This document shows, one piece after another, positions 42,181-52,113 of a DNA stretch of 64,000 nucleotides. How positions within the stretch are numbered: position 1 is the first letter of the stretch; the number at the start of each line of letters is the position of its first letter. The translations under genes and the position numbers were made by a program. Origin of the DNA: an uncultured Prochlorococcus sp. (GTDB lineage: Bacteria > Cyanobacteriota > Cyanobacteriia > PCC-6307 > Cyanobiaceae); contig CABZNT010000002.1 of assembly GCA_902527105.1 (NCBI GenBank), forward strand, positions 32,706 through 96,705, in the 5' to 3' direction. The notes beneath the pieces were generated by a model. It did no database searches. It was not told the origin of the DNA and worked only from the letters and a program-made list of their open reading frames with translations.

Positions 42181-43704
42181 TTAAACCCTTCCTGGGATTC
42201 TTCTTGTGGTTTCGTCGCCAAGCTTCTTGAATAAACCAAATTCAACTTGGTCGCCAATCTCAGCATCAATACCAGCAAAGGAATTTCTGTAAAGAGTTCT
42301 TGAAGCATGCCACCAGTGACCAAACAAGAATAGCAATCCGAAACATAAATGAGCATATGTAAACCACGCCCTTGGTGAGCTTCGGAATACACCGTCAGAT
42401 TTATAAGTTTCTCTGTCAAACTTGAATGCTTCTCCAAGTTGAGCCTTTCTTGCTAATCTTTTAACTACTGCAGGATCAGTAAATGTTTGACCATTAAGGT
42501 CTCCCCCATAGATAGTTGCAGTAATTCCAGTCTGTTCAAATGAATACTTTGCTTCAGCTCTTCTAAACGGAATATCTGCTCTTACATTACCTTCTTTGTC
42601 TTCAAGGATTACAGGAAAGTTTTCAAAGAAATTAGGAATTCTTCTAACTTCCAATTCGTTACCTTCTTTGTCTTGAAAAGCAATATGACCTTGCCAACCA
42701 GTTGGCAACCCATCACCATTAACGAGAGCTCCAACTCTGAATAGCCCGCCTTTTGCAGGACTATTACCAACATAATCGTAGAAGGCTAGTTTCTCTGGAA
42801 TAGATGCATATGCCTCTTCTTTAGTGGCTCCATCATCTAAAGCAGCTTGAACCCTTCTATTGATTTCAGTCTTGAAATAGCCGGAATCCCATTGATATCT
42901 GGTAGGGCCAAATAATTCAACTGGAGTAGTCGCTGAACCATACCACATTGTTCCTGCAACAACGAAAGAAACAAATAAAACAGCAGCTAAAGCACTAGCT
43001 AGAACTCCCTCAAGACTTCCAAGTTTTAATGCTCTATAAAGTCTTTCCCCAGGCCTATTGGTAATGTGAAAAATTCCCCCAATAATTCCCATAAGTCCAG
43101 CAGCAATATGATTAGCAACAATTCCTCCTGGATTAAAGGGGTTAAATCCTTCTACTCCCCAGGAAGGGGCTACAGGCTCTACATGACCAGTTAACCCATA
43201 GGGATCAGAAACCCAAATTCCTACGTTTGCACAATGAAAAGCTCCAAAACCAAAGCATGTAAGACCAGCTAAGAGAAGGTGAATTCCAAATATTCTTGGT
43301 AAATCAAGAGCAGGCTCACCAGTTCTTGAATCTTCCCATAAATCCAAATCCCAGTATGTCCAGTGCCAGATAGAAGCCAACATCAACAATCCACTAAATA
43401 CTATGTGTGCTGCTGCAACACCTTCAAAACTCCAGAATCCAGGATCAACTCCTGTAGCACCCGTAATATCCCATCCGTTCCAACTACTTGTGATACCAAG
43501 TCTTGCCATGAAAGGCATAACGTACATCCCCTGTCTCCACATTGGATTGAGAACAGCATCAGAAGGATCAAAAATGGCTAATTCATAAAGAGCCATAGAA
43601 CCGGCCCAGCCGGCTAATAATGCAGTATGCATGAGATGCACAGCGAGTAGTCGACCTGGGTCATTAATAACTACTGTGTGAACTCGATACCAAGGCAATC
43701 CCAT
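42181..43704 (-). CDS. psbB: Photosystem II CP47 chlorophyll-binding protein
   Basis: '[65 protein letters not shown]'. Confidence 0.99.
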   Translation of the reverse strand: MGLPWYRVHTVVINDPGRLLAVHLMHTALLAGWAGSMALYELAIFDPSDAVLNPMWRQGMYVMPFMARLGITSSWNGWDITGATGVDPGFWSFEGVAAAHIVFSGLLMLASIWHWTYWDLDLWEDSRTGEPALDLPRIFGIHLLLAGLTCFGFGAFHCANVGIWVSDPYGLTGHVEPVAPSWGVEGFNPFNPGGIVANHIAAGLMGIIGGIFHITNRPGERLYRALKLGSLEGVLASALAAVLFVSFVVAGTMWYGSATTPVELFGPTRYQWDSGYFKTEINRRVQAALDDGATKEEAYASIPEKLAFYDYVGNSPAKGGLFRVGALVNGDGLPTGWQGHIAFQDKEGNELEVRRIPNFFENFPVILEDKEGNVRADIPFRRAEAKYSFEQTGITATIYGGDLNGQTFTDPAVVKRLARKAQLGEAFKFDRETYKSDGVFRSSPRAWFTYAHLCFGLLFLFGHWWHASRTLYRNSFAGIDAEIGDQVEFGLFKKLGDETTRRIPGRV

Positions 43705-43927
43705 CGGTTAATTTCTAGTAACTATGCTGAATAAACAGCTAAACATCACGATAGTAAGGGTTTTTTAGTCTTTGAGGGATTTTTGTAAATAAATTTATTT
43801 TCTTGCCAAAATTGGGCAAATCAATTTGCAGGACTGAATTTACAAGGAATTTTTAGCTAAAAATTGTTAATATTTTGGTCACAATTCTCAAAGTAAAACG
43901 CCAAAATAGGAAAAATAACAAAAAAAA

Positions 43928-44290
43928 ATGGCAACTATCAGATTTATCCGAGAGGATTTAGAAGTCCAATGTAATCCTGGTGTAAATTTAAGGGAATTGG
44001 TAATGAAAGAAAACTTACAACTATATGGACTTAAAGGTATTTTAGGAAATTGCGGCGGAGCAGGACAATGTAGTACTTGTTTTATTTCAGTTGAAGGTGG
44101 AAACAAAAATTCTTTGAGCCCTCTTACACCTGTTGAAGAAGAAAAACTCAAAAATAGACCAGAAAATTGGCGACTTGCATGCCAAACACTGATTAAATCC
44201 TCTTCTGTAATTTTAACAAAACCTCAATCTCCCCCCTCAAATTTGGAAGAACTAAAGAAAATTAGTGAAAATAAAAAATTACCCCGCTAA
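43928..44290 (+). CDS. [2Fe-2S] ferredoxin-like protein
   Basis: 'GNCGGAGQCSTCFISVEGG' plus distal 'LACQ' cysteine. Confidence 0.85.
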   Translation: MATIRFIREDLEVQCNPGVNLRELVMKENLQLYGLKGILGNCGGAGQCSTCFISVEGGNKNSLSPLTPVEEEKLKNRPENWRLACQTLIKSSSVILTKPQSPPSNLEELKKISENKKLPR

Positions 44291-44396
44291 ATTGTTTAAT
44301 ACTGTTAATCAGTTTATAAAATTTGTTTATTTTTCCACTTTATTCCAAGTTATATGTCTATAGTCGTATTACGTAATTTATAGAACTACTAATTAA

Positions 44397-44549
44397 ATGG
44401 AAACAACAAACTTTGGATTCGTAGCTAGTCTTTTATTTGTAGGGGTTCCAACAATATTCCTAATTGGTTTATTTATTTCTACTCAAGATGGAGAAAAATC
44501 AAGCTTCTACTCTGAATCTAGTAAAGGTAGGCTTGGGCCAAAACGCTAA
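44397..44549 (+). CDS. psbM: Photosystem II protein M (50 aa)
   Basis: 'METTNFGFVASLLFVGVPTIFLIGLFISTQDGEKSSFYSESSKGRLGPKR'. Confidence 0.93.
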   Translation: METTNFGFVASLLFVGVPTIFLIGLFISTQDGEKSSFYSESSKGRLGPKR

Positions 44550-44560
44550 AACTTTAATAA

Positions 44561-45430
44561 ATGCTTAGCATTTCTTCTGAAAAGTTTTTAATCTGGAAAA
44601 AAAAACAACTTTCTAAAGGAGGCGATCAACAATCTTTTGATGTTTTACTTGACTGCTTTGGGGGTATATCAAGAAGCGATATAAATTTGATAACCATAAA
44701 TCCTCATGGAATATTACATTTAAAAAAAAAATTAGAATTTTTGGAATCTGTTTGGGATGATCATTTGTTGAGATCTTGCCCAATCCAATATCTTTGTGGA
44801 ATCACTTTTTGGAGAGACTTAAAATTAATAGTTACAAACAAAGTTCTTATTCCCAGGCCAGAGACAGAACTCATAGTAGATATCGTTTTCAATATATTTC
44901 GAAGGAAGTCAGAGAAATTATTTTTTGCTGAATTAGGAACTGGCTCAGGCGCTATAAGTATTGCGTTGTCATTGGCTTATCCATTTAGCGATGGAGTAGC
45001 AACTGATATAGATCGAGAGGCATTAGAAATAGCCACTAAAAATTTTATAAATTCTTCCAAACAATCGAATTTGAAATTTTATTGTGGAAATTGGTGGTCA
45101 CCTCTTGAAAATTTTAAAGGAAAATTAGACCTAGCCATTTCAAACCCGCCATATATTCCTGAAGACACCTATGAAAAATTACCCAAAGAAGTTAAAAATT
45201 TCGAACCTAAAGTTGCTTTATTAGGCGGCGAAGATGGTTTAAAACACATAAGGGAAATAGTACAAAAAGCACCATTATTCTTAAGAGAGAAGGGCTGGCT
45301 AATTTTAGAGAATCATTTTGATCAAGGCGAAAAAGTAAAACAACTTCTTATTAAAAATAAATTTACATCAATAGAAATTGTGAAAGATCTTTCTGGTATT
45401 GGTAGGTTTACCATTGGAAGATATAAATAA
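44561..45430 (+). CDS. prmC: Peptide chain release factor N5-glutamine methyltransferase
   Basis: 'LIPRPETELIVDIV', 'ELGTGSGAISIALS', 'LAISNPPYIPEDTYEKLPKEV', 'FEPKVALLGGEDGL'. Confidence 0.95.
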   Translation: MLSISSEKFLIWKKKQLSKGGDQQSFDVLLDCFGGISRSDINLITINPHGILHLKKKLEFLESVWDDHLLRSCPIQYLCGITFWRDLKLIVTNKVLIPRPETELIVDIVFNIFRRKSEKLFFAELGTGSGAISIALSLAYPFSDGVATDIDREALEIATKNFINSSKQSNLKFYCGNWWSPLENFKGKLDLAISNPPYIPEDTYEKLPKEVKNFEPKVALLGGEDGLKHIREIVQKAPLFLREKGWLILENHFDQGEKVKQLLIKNKFTSIEIVKDLSGIGRFTIGRYK

Positions 45431-45453
45431 ATTATTACAGGTTCATAATCTCA

Positions 45454-46035
45454 ATGAATATAGTAAACTACAAATCTGCTTTGAAGACTCTGAAAAGTGG
45501 TTTACCTATAATCTTCCCAACAGACACTTTACCTGCAATTGGATGCTTACCAAAATTCTCAAATATTATTTATGAGTTTAAAAAAAGAGATAAAAACAAA
45601 CCCTTAATTCTTATGGGATCAGAACATAAACATTTAATTGATTATGTTCACGAATCAGCAAAAGAAGATTACGAAAATTTAGCCTCAAAATATTGGCCTG
45701 GAGCTCTGACAATGGTTATTCCTGCTTCAGAAAAACAGACTACAATCCTCACAAGCAATGATCTTACTATTGGGTTGAGGATTCCAAATTCAAATATGGC
45801 ACAATCTCTTTTGAGAGAAACAGGCCCATTGTTAACTTCAAGTGCAAATATTTCAGGTTTTAAAGGATCAATTACAGCTGAAGGTATTGCTCTAGACTTC
45901 CCTTCTATAAAAATTTTGGGTCCTATCCCCTGGGGGAAAAGTAGTGGAAAAGCTAGTACTATTATATTTTGGAAGAACAGTGGAAATTGGAAACTGATTA
46001 GAGAAGGAGAAGTAATAGTTAGGGAATTGTATTAA
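45454..46035 (+). CDS. tsaC: Threonylcarbamoyl-AMP synthase (Sua5/YciO/YrdC)
   Basis: 'GLPIIFPTDTLPAIGC', 'KRDKNKPL', 'YWPGALTMVIPA', 'GLRIPNSNMAQSLL', 'LLTSSANISG'. Confidence 0.92.
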   Translation: MNIVNYKSALKTLKSGLPIIFPTDTLPAIGCLPKFSNIIYEFKKRDKNKPLILMGSEHKHLIDYVHESAKEDYENLASKYWPGALTMVIPASEKQTTILTSNDLTIGLRIPNSNMAQSLLRETGPLLTSSANISGFKGSITAEGIALDFPSIKILGPIPWGKSSGKASTIIFWKNSGNWKLIREGEVIVRELY

Positions 46036-46202
46036 TGTTTTTATTATTATTTCTTGTTTTTCTAATTCAATTTTTCACTTATTGGATATTTGAACCACTT
46101 GCATCTTTTTTAGAGTATGTTCTGGAAATAAAAATTTTTCCTATTGTTGCTTTGATAGGTTTAGTCTTTTTATTCTCAGCAAAGGATATTGAACAGAATT
46201 AA
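46035..46202 (+). CDS. Small hydrophobic membrane protein (55 aa), overlapping the tsaC stop by 1 nt
   Basis: ATG to TAA: MFLLLFLVFLIQFFTYWIFEPLASFLEYVLEIKIFPIVALIGLVFLFSAKDIEQN; two predicted TM stretches, coupled to the upstream gene (TAATG). Confidence 0.6.
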   Translation: MFLLLFLVFLIQFFTYWIFEPLASFLEYVLEIKIFPIVALIGLVFLFSAKDIEQN

Positions 46203-46213
46203 ATAAATCAAAA

Positions 46214-46285
46214 TGCCGGCTAACAGATTTGAACTGATGACCTTCGCTTTACAAAAGCGCTGCTCTACCGCTGAGCTAAGCCGGC
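46214..46285 (-). tRNA. trnT: tRNA-Thr (TGT)
   Basis: Acceptor GCCGGCT/AGCCGGC, loop TTTTGTAA with anticodon TGT, T-arm GTTCAAATC. Confidence 0.95.
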
Positions 46286-46350
46286 AATCTTTTCATCTTA
46301 CAATTAGGGAGGGTCAATTATCAGTATTTTTTTAGCTTTTTTTAAATTTA

Positions 46351-46686
46351 TTACTTTTTGATATCTTTGTTAGCTTTATCAGTTTTATCAGTTTTTTTGA
46401 ATTTTATTTCTCCTGAAATAGTTCTTTTGATCGGCAAATTGGCAACTAGTGCAGTCATTCTATCCTCAGTTTCCAAACTTACTGCCACCTCCTCAAAATC
46501 AATTTCAACATATTTAGCAACAACATCAAGGATCTCTTTCCTCATTTTATCTAAAAGATCAGTTGTTAAGGAACTCATATCAACTCTGTCATGAGCAAGT
46601 ACAAGTTGTAATCTTTCTCTAGCTGTATTCGCACTAGACGTTTCTCTGCCTAGTAATTTATTTATAAGATCTCTGAGAGTCATCAT
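46351..46686 (-). CDS. minE: Cell division topological specificity factor MinE
   Basis: '[17 protein letters not shown]', adjacent to minD and minC. Confidence 0.95.
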   Translation of the reverse strand: MMTLRDLINKLLGRETSSANTARERLQLVLAHDRVDMSSLTTDLLDKMRKEILDVVAKYVEIDFEEVAVSLETEDRMTALVANLPIKRTISGEIKFKKTDKTDKANKDIKK

Positions 46687-46687
46687 T

Positions 46688-47503
46688 TTAAAAAACCTTT
46701 GTTTGCATTAATCGCATGAATTTATCCTTAAGACTTTTGCCTTCTTTTTTAAGATCGATAATTGGTACATCTTTATTTGTAAGTCTTTGAGAAACATTCA
46801 AATAACATTTTTTTGCAGGAGATCTACCATCTGAAAGTGTCAGTGGCTCTCCTCTATTTGTACTTATTATTACCTGTTCATCTTCTAAAACAATCCCCAA
46901 TAAAGGCAAAGAAAGGATCCCTTGAACATCTTCGATGGATAACATTTCTTGACTAGCCATCATGTTAGGGCGAACTCTATTGATTACAAGTTGAATAGGC
47001 TCAATATCTGAAGTATTAAGAATCCCTATTACTCTATCCGCATCCCGCACTGCAGATAATTCCGGGTTAGTTACAACAATAGCTTCTTTACAGGCTGCAA
47101 GAGCATTTTTAAAGCCATCTTCCACACCAGCAGGACAATCTACTAAGACAAAATCAAATTTCTCACTAAGAAGCTCGCTAATTTTTTTCATATCTTCGGG
47201 TTTCATCCAATCCAACATCCTTGGATCTCCAGCAGGTAGAAGAGCAAGATTAGGTTCCTTTTTATGTCTAACCAATGCTTGGTCAAGACGACAATTTTTG
47301 TCTAGAACATCTTGAGCCGTATAAATGATGCGATTTTCTAATCCTAGAAGAAGATCTAAATTTCTTAAGCCAAAATCAGCATCTAATACAGCGGTTGTAG
47401 CTCCGCTATTAGCAAGAGCAATACCTAGGTTTGCAGTTAAAGTTGTTTTGCCAACTCCTCCTTTACCTGAACAAATTAATATTGTGCGAGTATTCTTCCC
47501 CAC
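46688..47503 (-). CDS. minD: Septum site-determining ATPase MinD
   Basis: Deviant Walker A '[16 protein letters not shown]', '[18 protein letters not shown]'; C-terminal amphipathic tail. Confidence 0.98.
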   Translation of the reverse strand: MGKNTRTILICSGKGGVGKTTLTANLGIALANSGATTAVLDADFGLRNLDLLLGLENRIIYTAQDVLDKNCRLDQALVRHKKEPNLALLPAGDPRMLDWMKPEDMKKISELLSEKFDFVLVDCPAGVEDGFKNALAACKEAIVVTNPELSAVRDADRVIGILNTSDIEPIQLVINRVRPNMMASQEMLSIEDVQGILSLPLLGIVLEDEQVIISTNRGEPLTLSDGRSPAKKCYLNVSQRLTNKDVPIIDLKKEGKSLKDKFMRLMQTKVF

Positions 47504-47614
47504 GATTTTTAAGATTTTACAAATAATAAAGCCACTTTCAGAAAGTTAAATATTTTAAAGATTAAGTAATTCTTAAATTTATCTATTTTGAATTAATTTA
47601 TTGCAAATTATTGA

Positions 47615-48277
47615 TTAATTTTTATTTTCTATTAAGTGTGGTTTGATAATTATCGTTTGTTTATCTATTACCGCAATTTCTGGATAATAATTTTTGGGTT
47701 TATCCTTTGGTCCTATAGCTATCACATCTGCAATTCTCAACTGTAGAGGGTTTAGATAAAGTGATGTAATTGATGCATTTTTATTTCCACTTTTACCTGC
47801 GAATGCGATACCTTGTAATTTGCCCCAAACATAAATATTTTTCTTAGCGGAAACTATTGCTCCTGGATTAACGTCTCCAATAATGCATAGGTTTCCATTT
47901 GAAGATATTCTTTCACCCGATCGTACTGTTCCTTTGTGAAGAATATCGTCTTTCTTTTTTGAATTTAACGATAGTAACTTTTTTTTAATCTCTTGCTCTT
48001 TTAAAAAAGCTGAATCAATTTTTAAAGACCTCCCACTTATTATCGTATTTCTATTATTTGAGTAAATGCGCAAAGAACAAACATTAATTTTGTTAAGGTG
48101 GATTTTTAATTTTGCTAATTGATGAGAACTTATTGACTCGCTGACGGCAAAAATTTTTGCTTCTAAAGGTTCCTTGATGGAAGAAAACTTTTTGAAAGTT
48201 TCATGGATATTATCTAAATCTAATAAAGAAAAAATCTCTAAATATTCATTTTCAGTATTTTTTAAAACGATTTCCAT
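47615..48277 (-). CDS. minC: Septum site-determining protein MinC
   Basis: C-terminal beta-helix 'GTVRSGERISSNGNLCIIGDVNPGAIVSAKKNIYVWGKLQGIAFAG'. Confidence 0.93.
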   Translation of the reverse strand: MEIVLKNTENEYLEIFSLLDLDNIHETFKKFSSIKEPLEAKIFAVSESISSHQLAKLKIHLNKINVCSLRIYSNNRNTIISGRSLKIDSAFLKEQEIKKKLLSLNSKKKDDILHKGTVRSGERISSNGNLCIIGDVNPGAIVSAKKNIYVWGKLQGIAFAGKSGNKNASITSLYLNPLQLRIADVIAIGPKDKPKNYYPEIAVIDKQTIIIKPHLIENKN

Positions 48278-48287
48278 TGAATTAAAT

Positions 48288-49544
48288 CTAGGAATTGTTT
48301 TTTATTAATGAAATTTCATTTTTAATTTCATTTTTGATCATATCTGGATAAATAATAAAAGAGCTTTCCTCAGATTTCATTAAAGTTTTTATTAATGCAG
48401 AACTATTTTCTAATGCGCTTTGATGAGTGCCGTCCCATATTTTTAGAGCATTATTAGATTCAAAACCTTTAAAAGACTTTTCCTTAATCCCACAAAATAT
48501 TTCTGAATCATAACCATTCTCTTCACATAATTTTGTGGCAAATGCGAGGATTTTTAATCTATTCACCTTAGTTAAAAAACTTATGTCTGATGCCTTTAAT
48601 AAATCTCTGTCAATAAACATTTTGCATAGTGTAGAAAGTGGCTCAAAAGATTCATCTTTCCATCTAATCAAATGATAATAAAAAGTTATATCATCATTTC
48701 TTATGAAATCATCAAAATCAACCTTTGTAGGTGAAAAAATCCACTTATATAGAGAATTATCTAACCAAATATTCTTTTCATAATTATGTTTTATTGTGTG
48801 TAATATTTTTTCTAGAATCCATGTTGATATTTCATTTATCCTGTGATTGTAGATAGTTCTATACATCAAATTTCTCAGTACAAGGAAATGCTCAATAGCG
48901 ATCACTCCTTTTGGTTTGATTCCGATATTCCCATCAGGTGAAAAGGTAAGAGCTGAAATTATTCTCTCTAAATCTACTAAGCCATAATTAGTACCTGTGT
49001 TGTAACTATCGCGTAAAAGATAATCGAGACGATCGCAATCAATTTCACTACTTATCAATGTTTTTATAGGTTTTGAAAATAGTTGCTTTGATTGAAATAA
49101 TTCACAAATTTTTCTGGGTAAATCCTTGTCATACTTTTTGAGGATTGAATTTATTGGGGAATAATTTGTAACTAAGTTTTCAGACCATTGTTCGTGATCA
49201 TGCTCGAATATTGTTTCGCTGGTATGGCTTAAAGGCCCATGACCTAAATCATGTAGTAGAGCTGCCCCATAAAGAATAAATTTATTTTCACAAAATGAAG
49301 ATTTACTTTCAATTAATCTTTTATAAATTTTTCTAGCTATACAAAAAACACCAATTGAGTGAGTAAATCTACTCGATTCTGCACCATGAAAAAGTAAAGA
49401 TGCCGCTCCAAGTTGTTTTATTCTTCTTAGTCTTTGAAAAGCAACTGTATCAATTAATTCCATAATCATTAATTCTTCTGGCTTTCCTGCATCAAATACT
49501 ATTTCTTTATGAATTGGGTCATGAAAAATTCTTTTAATACTCAT
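48288..49544 (-). CDS. HD-superfamily phosphohydrolase (dGTPase-like)
   Basis: 'FQRLRRIKQLGAASLLFHGAESSRFTHSIGVF', 'AALLHDLGHGPLSHTSE', 'DCDRLDYLLRDSYNTG'. Confidence 0.93.
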   Translation of the reverse strand: MSIKRIFHDPIHKEIVFDAGKPEELMIMELIDTVAFQRLRRIKQLGAASLLFHGAESSRFTHSIGVFCIARKIYKRLIESKSSFCENKFILYGAALLHDLGHGPLSHTSETIFEHDHEQWSENLVTNYSPINSILKKYDKDLPRKICELFQSKQLFSKPIKTLISSEIDCDRLDYLLRDSYNTGTNYGLVDLERIISALTFSPDGNIGIKPKGVIAIEHFLVLRNLMYRTIYNHRINEISTWILEKILHTIKHNYEKNIWLDNSLYKWIFSPTKVDFDDFIRNDDITFYYHLIRWKDESFEPLSTLCKMFIDRDLLKASDISFLTKVNRLKILAFATKLCEENGYDSEIFCGIKEKSFKGFESNNALKIWDGTHQSALENSSALIKTLMKSEESSFIIYPDMIKNEIKNEISLIKNNS

Positions 49545-49580
49545 TTTTTTAAGATTTTTTATTTTAAATCTTTAGCCATG

Positions 49581-50867
49581 TCAAGATTTAATTTCTTCAT
49601 TGTTTAATTCAATAGCTTGCACTGAAACTTCTTCTTTTTCTAGAAGCGACCCCAGAAATAATTCTGCATTCCTCACCCATTTATCATCAGTACTTCCATA
49701 ATCACTAGTATCCGGGAGATCAAGTAATTTGTCAGGAGTCATACCTTGACCTTGAATATTATTACCATTGGGGGTTAAGTAACTAGCTACTGTTATAGCA
49801 ATACCGCTATCTTCTCCCAGACTTTTTAGGGATTGAATTAAACCTTTTCCATAAGTTTGTTCCCCCATAAGAATTGATCTTTCATTATCTTGTAAAGAAC
49901 CAGCAAGTATTTCACTGGCACTCGCAGTACCTTTATTTACTAAAGTCACCATTGGTCCATCAAAAGAAGTCTCTTTTTGAGAAATAATTGCATCTTTGAT
50001 TCCATTTCTATCTTTTGTCTCGACTACAGGTTTTTCACTCAATAATGAGTCTGCAACTGCTATACCTGAGCTTACTAGTCCCCCTGAATTATTTCTAAGA
50101 TCTAAGATCAATCCCTCAACCTCTTTCTCTTTTAACTCTTGAAGTGCCTCTTCAACTTTTTTGGGCACGCTTTCGCTGAATTGAGTTATTCTTAAATATC
50201 CTATTGTGTGAGAATCTTCTCTTAATCTTTTTGTTCTAACTGGTCTGAGATCTACTGATCTCCTCTCTAAATCGACTTCCCTAATTTCTCCTGATTCTGA
50301 AGATAATTCAACTAAAACTTTTGTCCCCGATTCACCCCTTAATTTAGATGCAGTACCCGCAAGCCCTAATTTTTCTGATGAGATTCCGTCCACTTTTTCT
50401 ATCAAGTCCCCGCTTACTATTCCAGCTTCTTCAGCTGGGGAACCACCAAGAGTAGAGATAACTTTAACTTTATCATCATCATCTTCACCTAATTGAAGCC
50501 CAACGCCATTAATTTCACTACCAAAATTACTTGATTTCAGTAATTCATAATCTTTTGGGCGTAAAACTCTTGTGTAGGGATCCTCAAGAGGTCTTAACAT
50601 GTCTTCAATTGCGGAATAAGCCTCTTCACTTGTTTCAATTTGTTTCTGTAATGTTTTTTGTCTAATTCTTTTCCATTGAATTTCATCAAACTTTTCTGGA
50701 TCATAAAAACCTTCGTTTACTAAGGTCCAAGCGTCAAGTACTAATTGCCTGCTATCACTGAGAGCATCCACTCTTTCAATCAATAAAAGATTGATAGAAA
50801 AAACGATGATCATTGATACAGTGATCACAGTTTTGAATGTTAAAAGTTTGTTAAAAGATGAATTCAT
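49581..50867 (-). CDS. ctpA: Carboxyl-terminal processing protease (S41, PDZ domain)
   Basis: PDZ 'EAGIVSGDLIEKVDG', 'LILDLRNNSGGL', catalytic 'VNKGTASASEILAGSLQD'. ATG at 50867; track start 50888. Confidence 0.93.
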   Translation of the reverse strand: MNSSFNKLLTFKTVITVSMIIVFSINLLLIERVDALSDSRQLVLDAWTLVNEGFYDPEKFDEIQWKRIRQKTLQKQIETSEEAYSAIEDMLRPLEDPYTRVLRPKDYELLKSSNFGSEINGVGLQLGEDDDDKVKVISTLGGSPAEEAGIVSGDLIEKVDGISSEKLGLAGTASKLRGESGTKVLVELSSESGEIREVDLERRSVDLRPVRTKRLREDSHTIGYLRITQFSESVPKKVEEALQELKEKEVEGLILDLRNNSGGLVSSGIAVADSLLSEKPVVETKDRNGIKDAIISQKETSFDGPMVTLVNKGTASASEILAGSLQDNERSILMGEQTYGKGLIQSLKSLGEDSGIAITVASYLTPNGNNIQGQGMTPDKLLDLPDTSDYGSTDDKWVRNAELFLGSLLEKEEVSVQAIELNNEEIKS

Positions 50868-50938
50868 TGGGTTAAGTGTTAACACCAAGTATAAGAATTT
50901 TAAGTAAGCTCTTTATATCAAAGCTAATTTTTTTTTGG

Positions 50939-51595
50939 ATGGCGAATTCTTCATCTGTTTATGACTGGTTTCAAGAAAGGCTTGAAATTCAGGACATAAC
51001 TGACGACGTAACTTCCAAGTACGTACCCCCTCACGTAAATATTTTTTATTGTTTGGGAGGCATAACTTTAGTATGCTTCTTAATTCAATTTGCAACAGGT
51101 TTTGCAATGACTTTTTACTATAAGCCAACAGTTACACAAGCTTATAGTTCAGTCAGTTACTTAATGACTGATGTAAGTTTTGGATGGTTAATAAGATCTG
51201 TACATAGATGGAGTGCATCAATGATGGTTTTGATGTTAATCCTTCATGTCTTTAGGGTTTATCTTACCGGAGGTTTTAAAAGGCCAAGAGAATTAACTTG
51301 GGTTACAGGTGTTGTAATGGCAGTCATAACTGTTGCTTTTGGAGTGACAGGTTACTCTCTACCTTGGGATCAGGTAGGTTATTGGGCAGTTAAGATCGTT
51401 TCAGGTGTCCCTGCTGCAATACCTGTAATTGGTGACTTCATGGTTGAATTACTTAGAGGCGGAGAAAGTGTTGGACAATCTACTTTAACCAGATTTTACA
51501 GTCTTCATACTTTTGTATTGCCATGGTCATTAGCAGTATTCATGTTGATGCACTTTTTAATGATTCGTAAACAGGGTATTTCAGGTCCTTTATAA
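50939..51595 (+). CDS. petB: Cytochrome b6
   Basis: '[41 protein letters not shown]' through '[11 protein letters not shown]'. Track start 50876 trimmed to ATG 50939. Confidence 0.98.
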   Translation: MANSSSVYDWFQERLEIQDITDDVTSKYVPPHVNIFYCLGGITLVCFLIQFATGFAMTFYYKPTVTQAYSSVSYLMTDVSFGWLIRSVHRWSASMMVLMLILHVFRVYLTGGFKRPRELTWVTGVVMAVITVAFGVTGYSLPWDQVGYWAVKIVSGVPAAIPVIGDFMVELLRGGESVGQSTLTRFYSLHTFVLPWSLAVFMLMHFLMIRKQGISGPL

Positions 51596-51628
51596 ACTCT
51601 TATACTAAAACTACTATTAGTTCTCCAT

Positions 51629-52111
51629 ATGTCTACCTTAAAAAAACCAGATCTATCTGATCCAAAATTGAGAGCAAAGTTAGCAAAAGGTATGGGCCAT
51701 AATTATTATGGTGAACCAGCTTGGCCAAATGATTTACTATATATCTTCCCGGTAGTTATCTTAGGAACTATTGCTTGCGTAGTAGGATTAGCAGTCCTTG
51801 ATCCTGCAATGTTGGGAGACAAAGCTAATCCCTTTGCAACCCCACTGGAAATACTTCCTGAATGGTACCTCTATCCTGTTTTTCAAATACTTAGGGTTGT
51901 TCCTAATAAACTTTTAGGAATTGCACTTCAAACATTAATTCCGCTAGGTTTAATGATATTACCCTTTATCGAAAACGTTAATAAATTTTCTAATCCATTT
52001 AGAAGACCAATAGCCATGTCTGTCTTCTTATTTGGAACTTTTTTAACTATATACCTTGGCATTGGTGCATGCTTGCCAATTGATAAATCACTAACCTTAG
52101 GATTATTTTAG
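51629..52111 (+). CDS. petD: Cytochrome b6-f complex subunit IV
   Basis: '[42 protein letters not shown]'. Confidence 0.98.
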
Positions 52112-52113
52112 GT

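Noticed and set aside
42132-42437. 101-aa minus-strand ORF
   Set aside because: Out-of-frame with psbB, which is unambiguous over this region.
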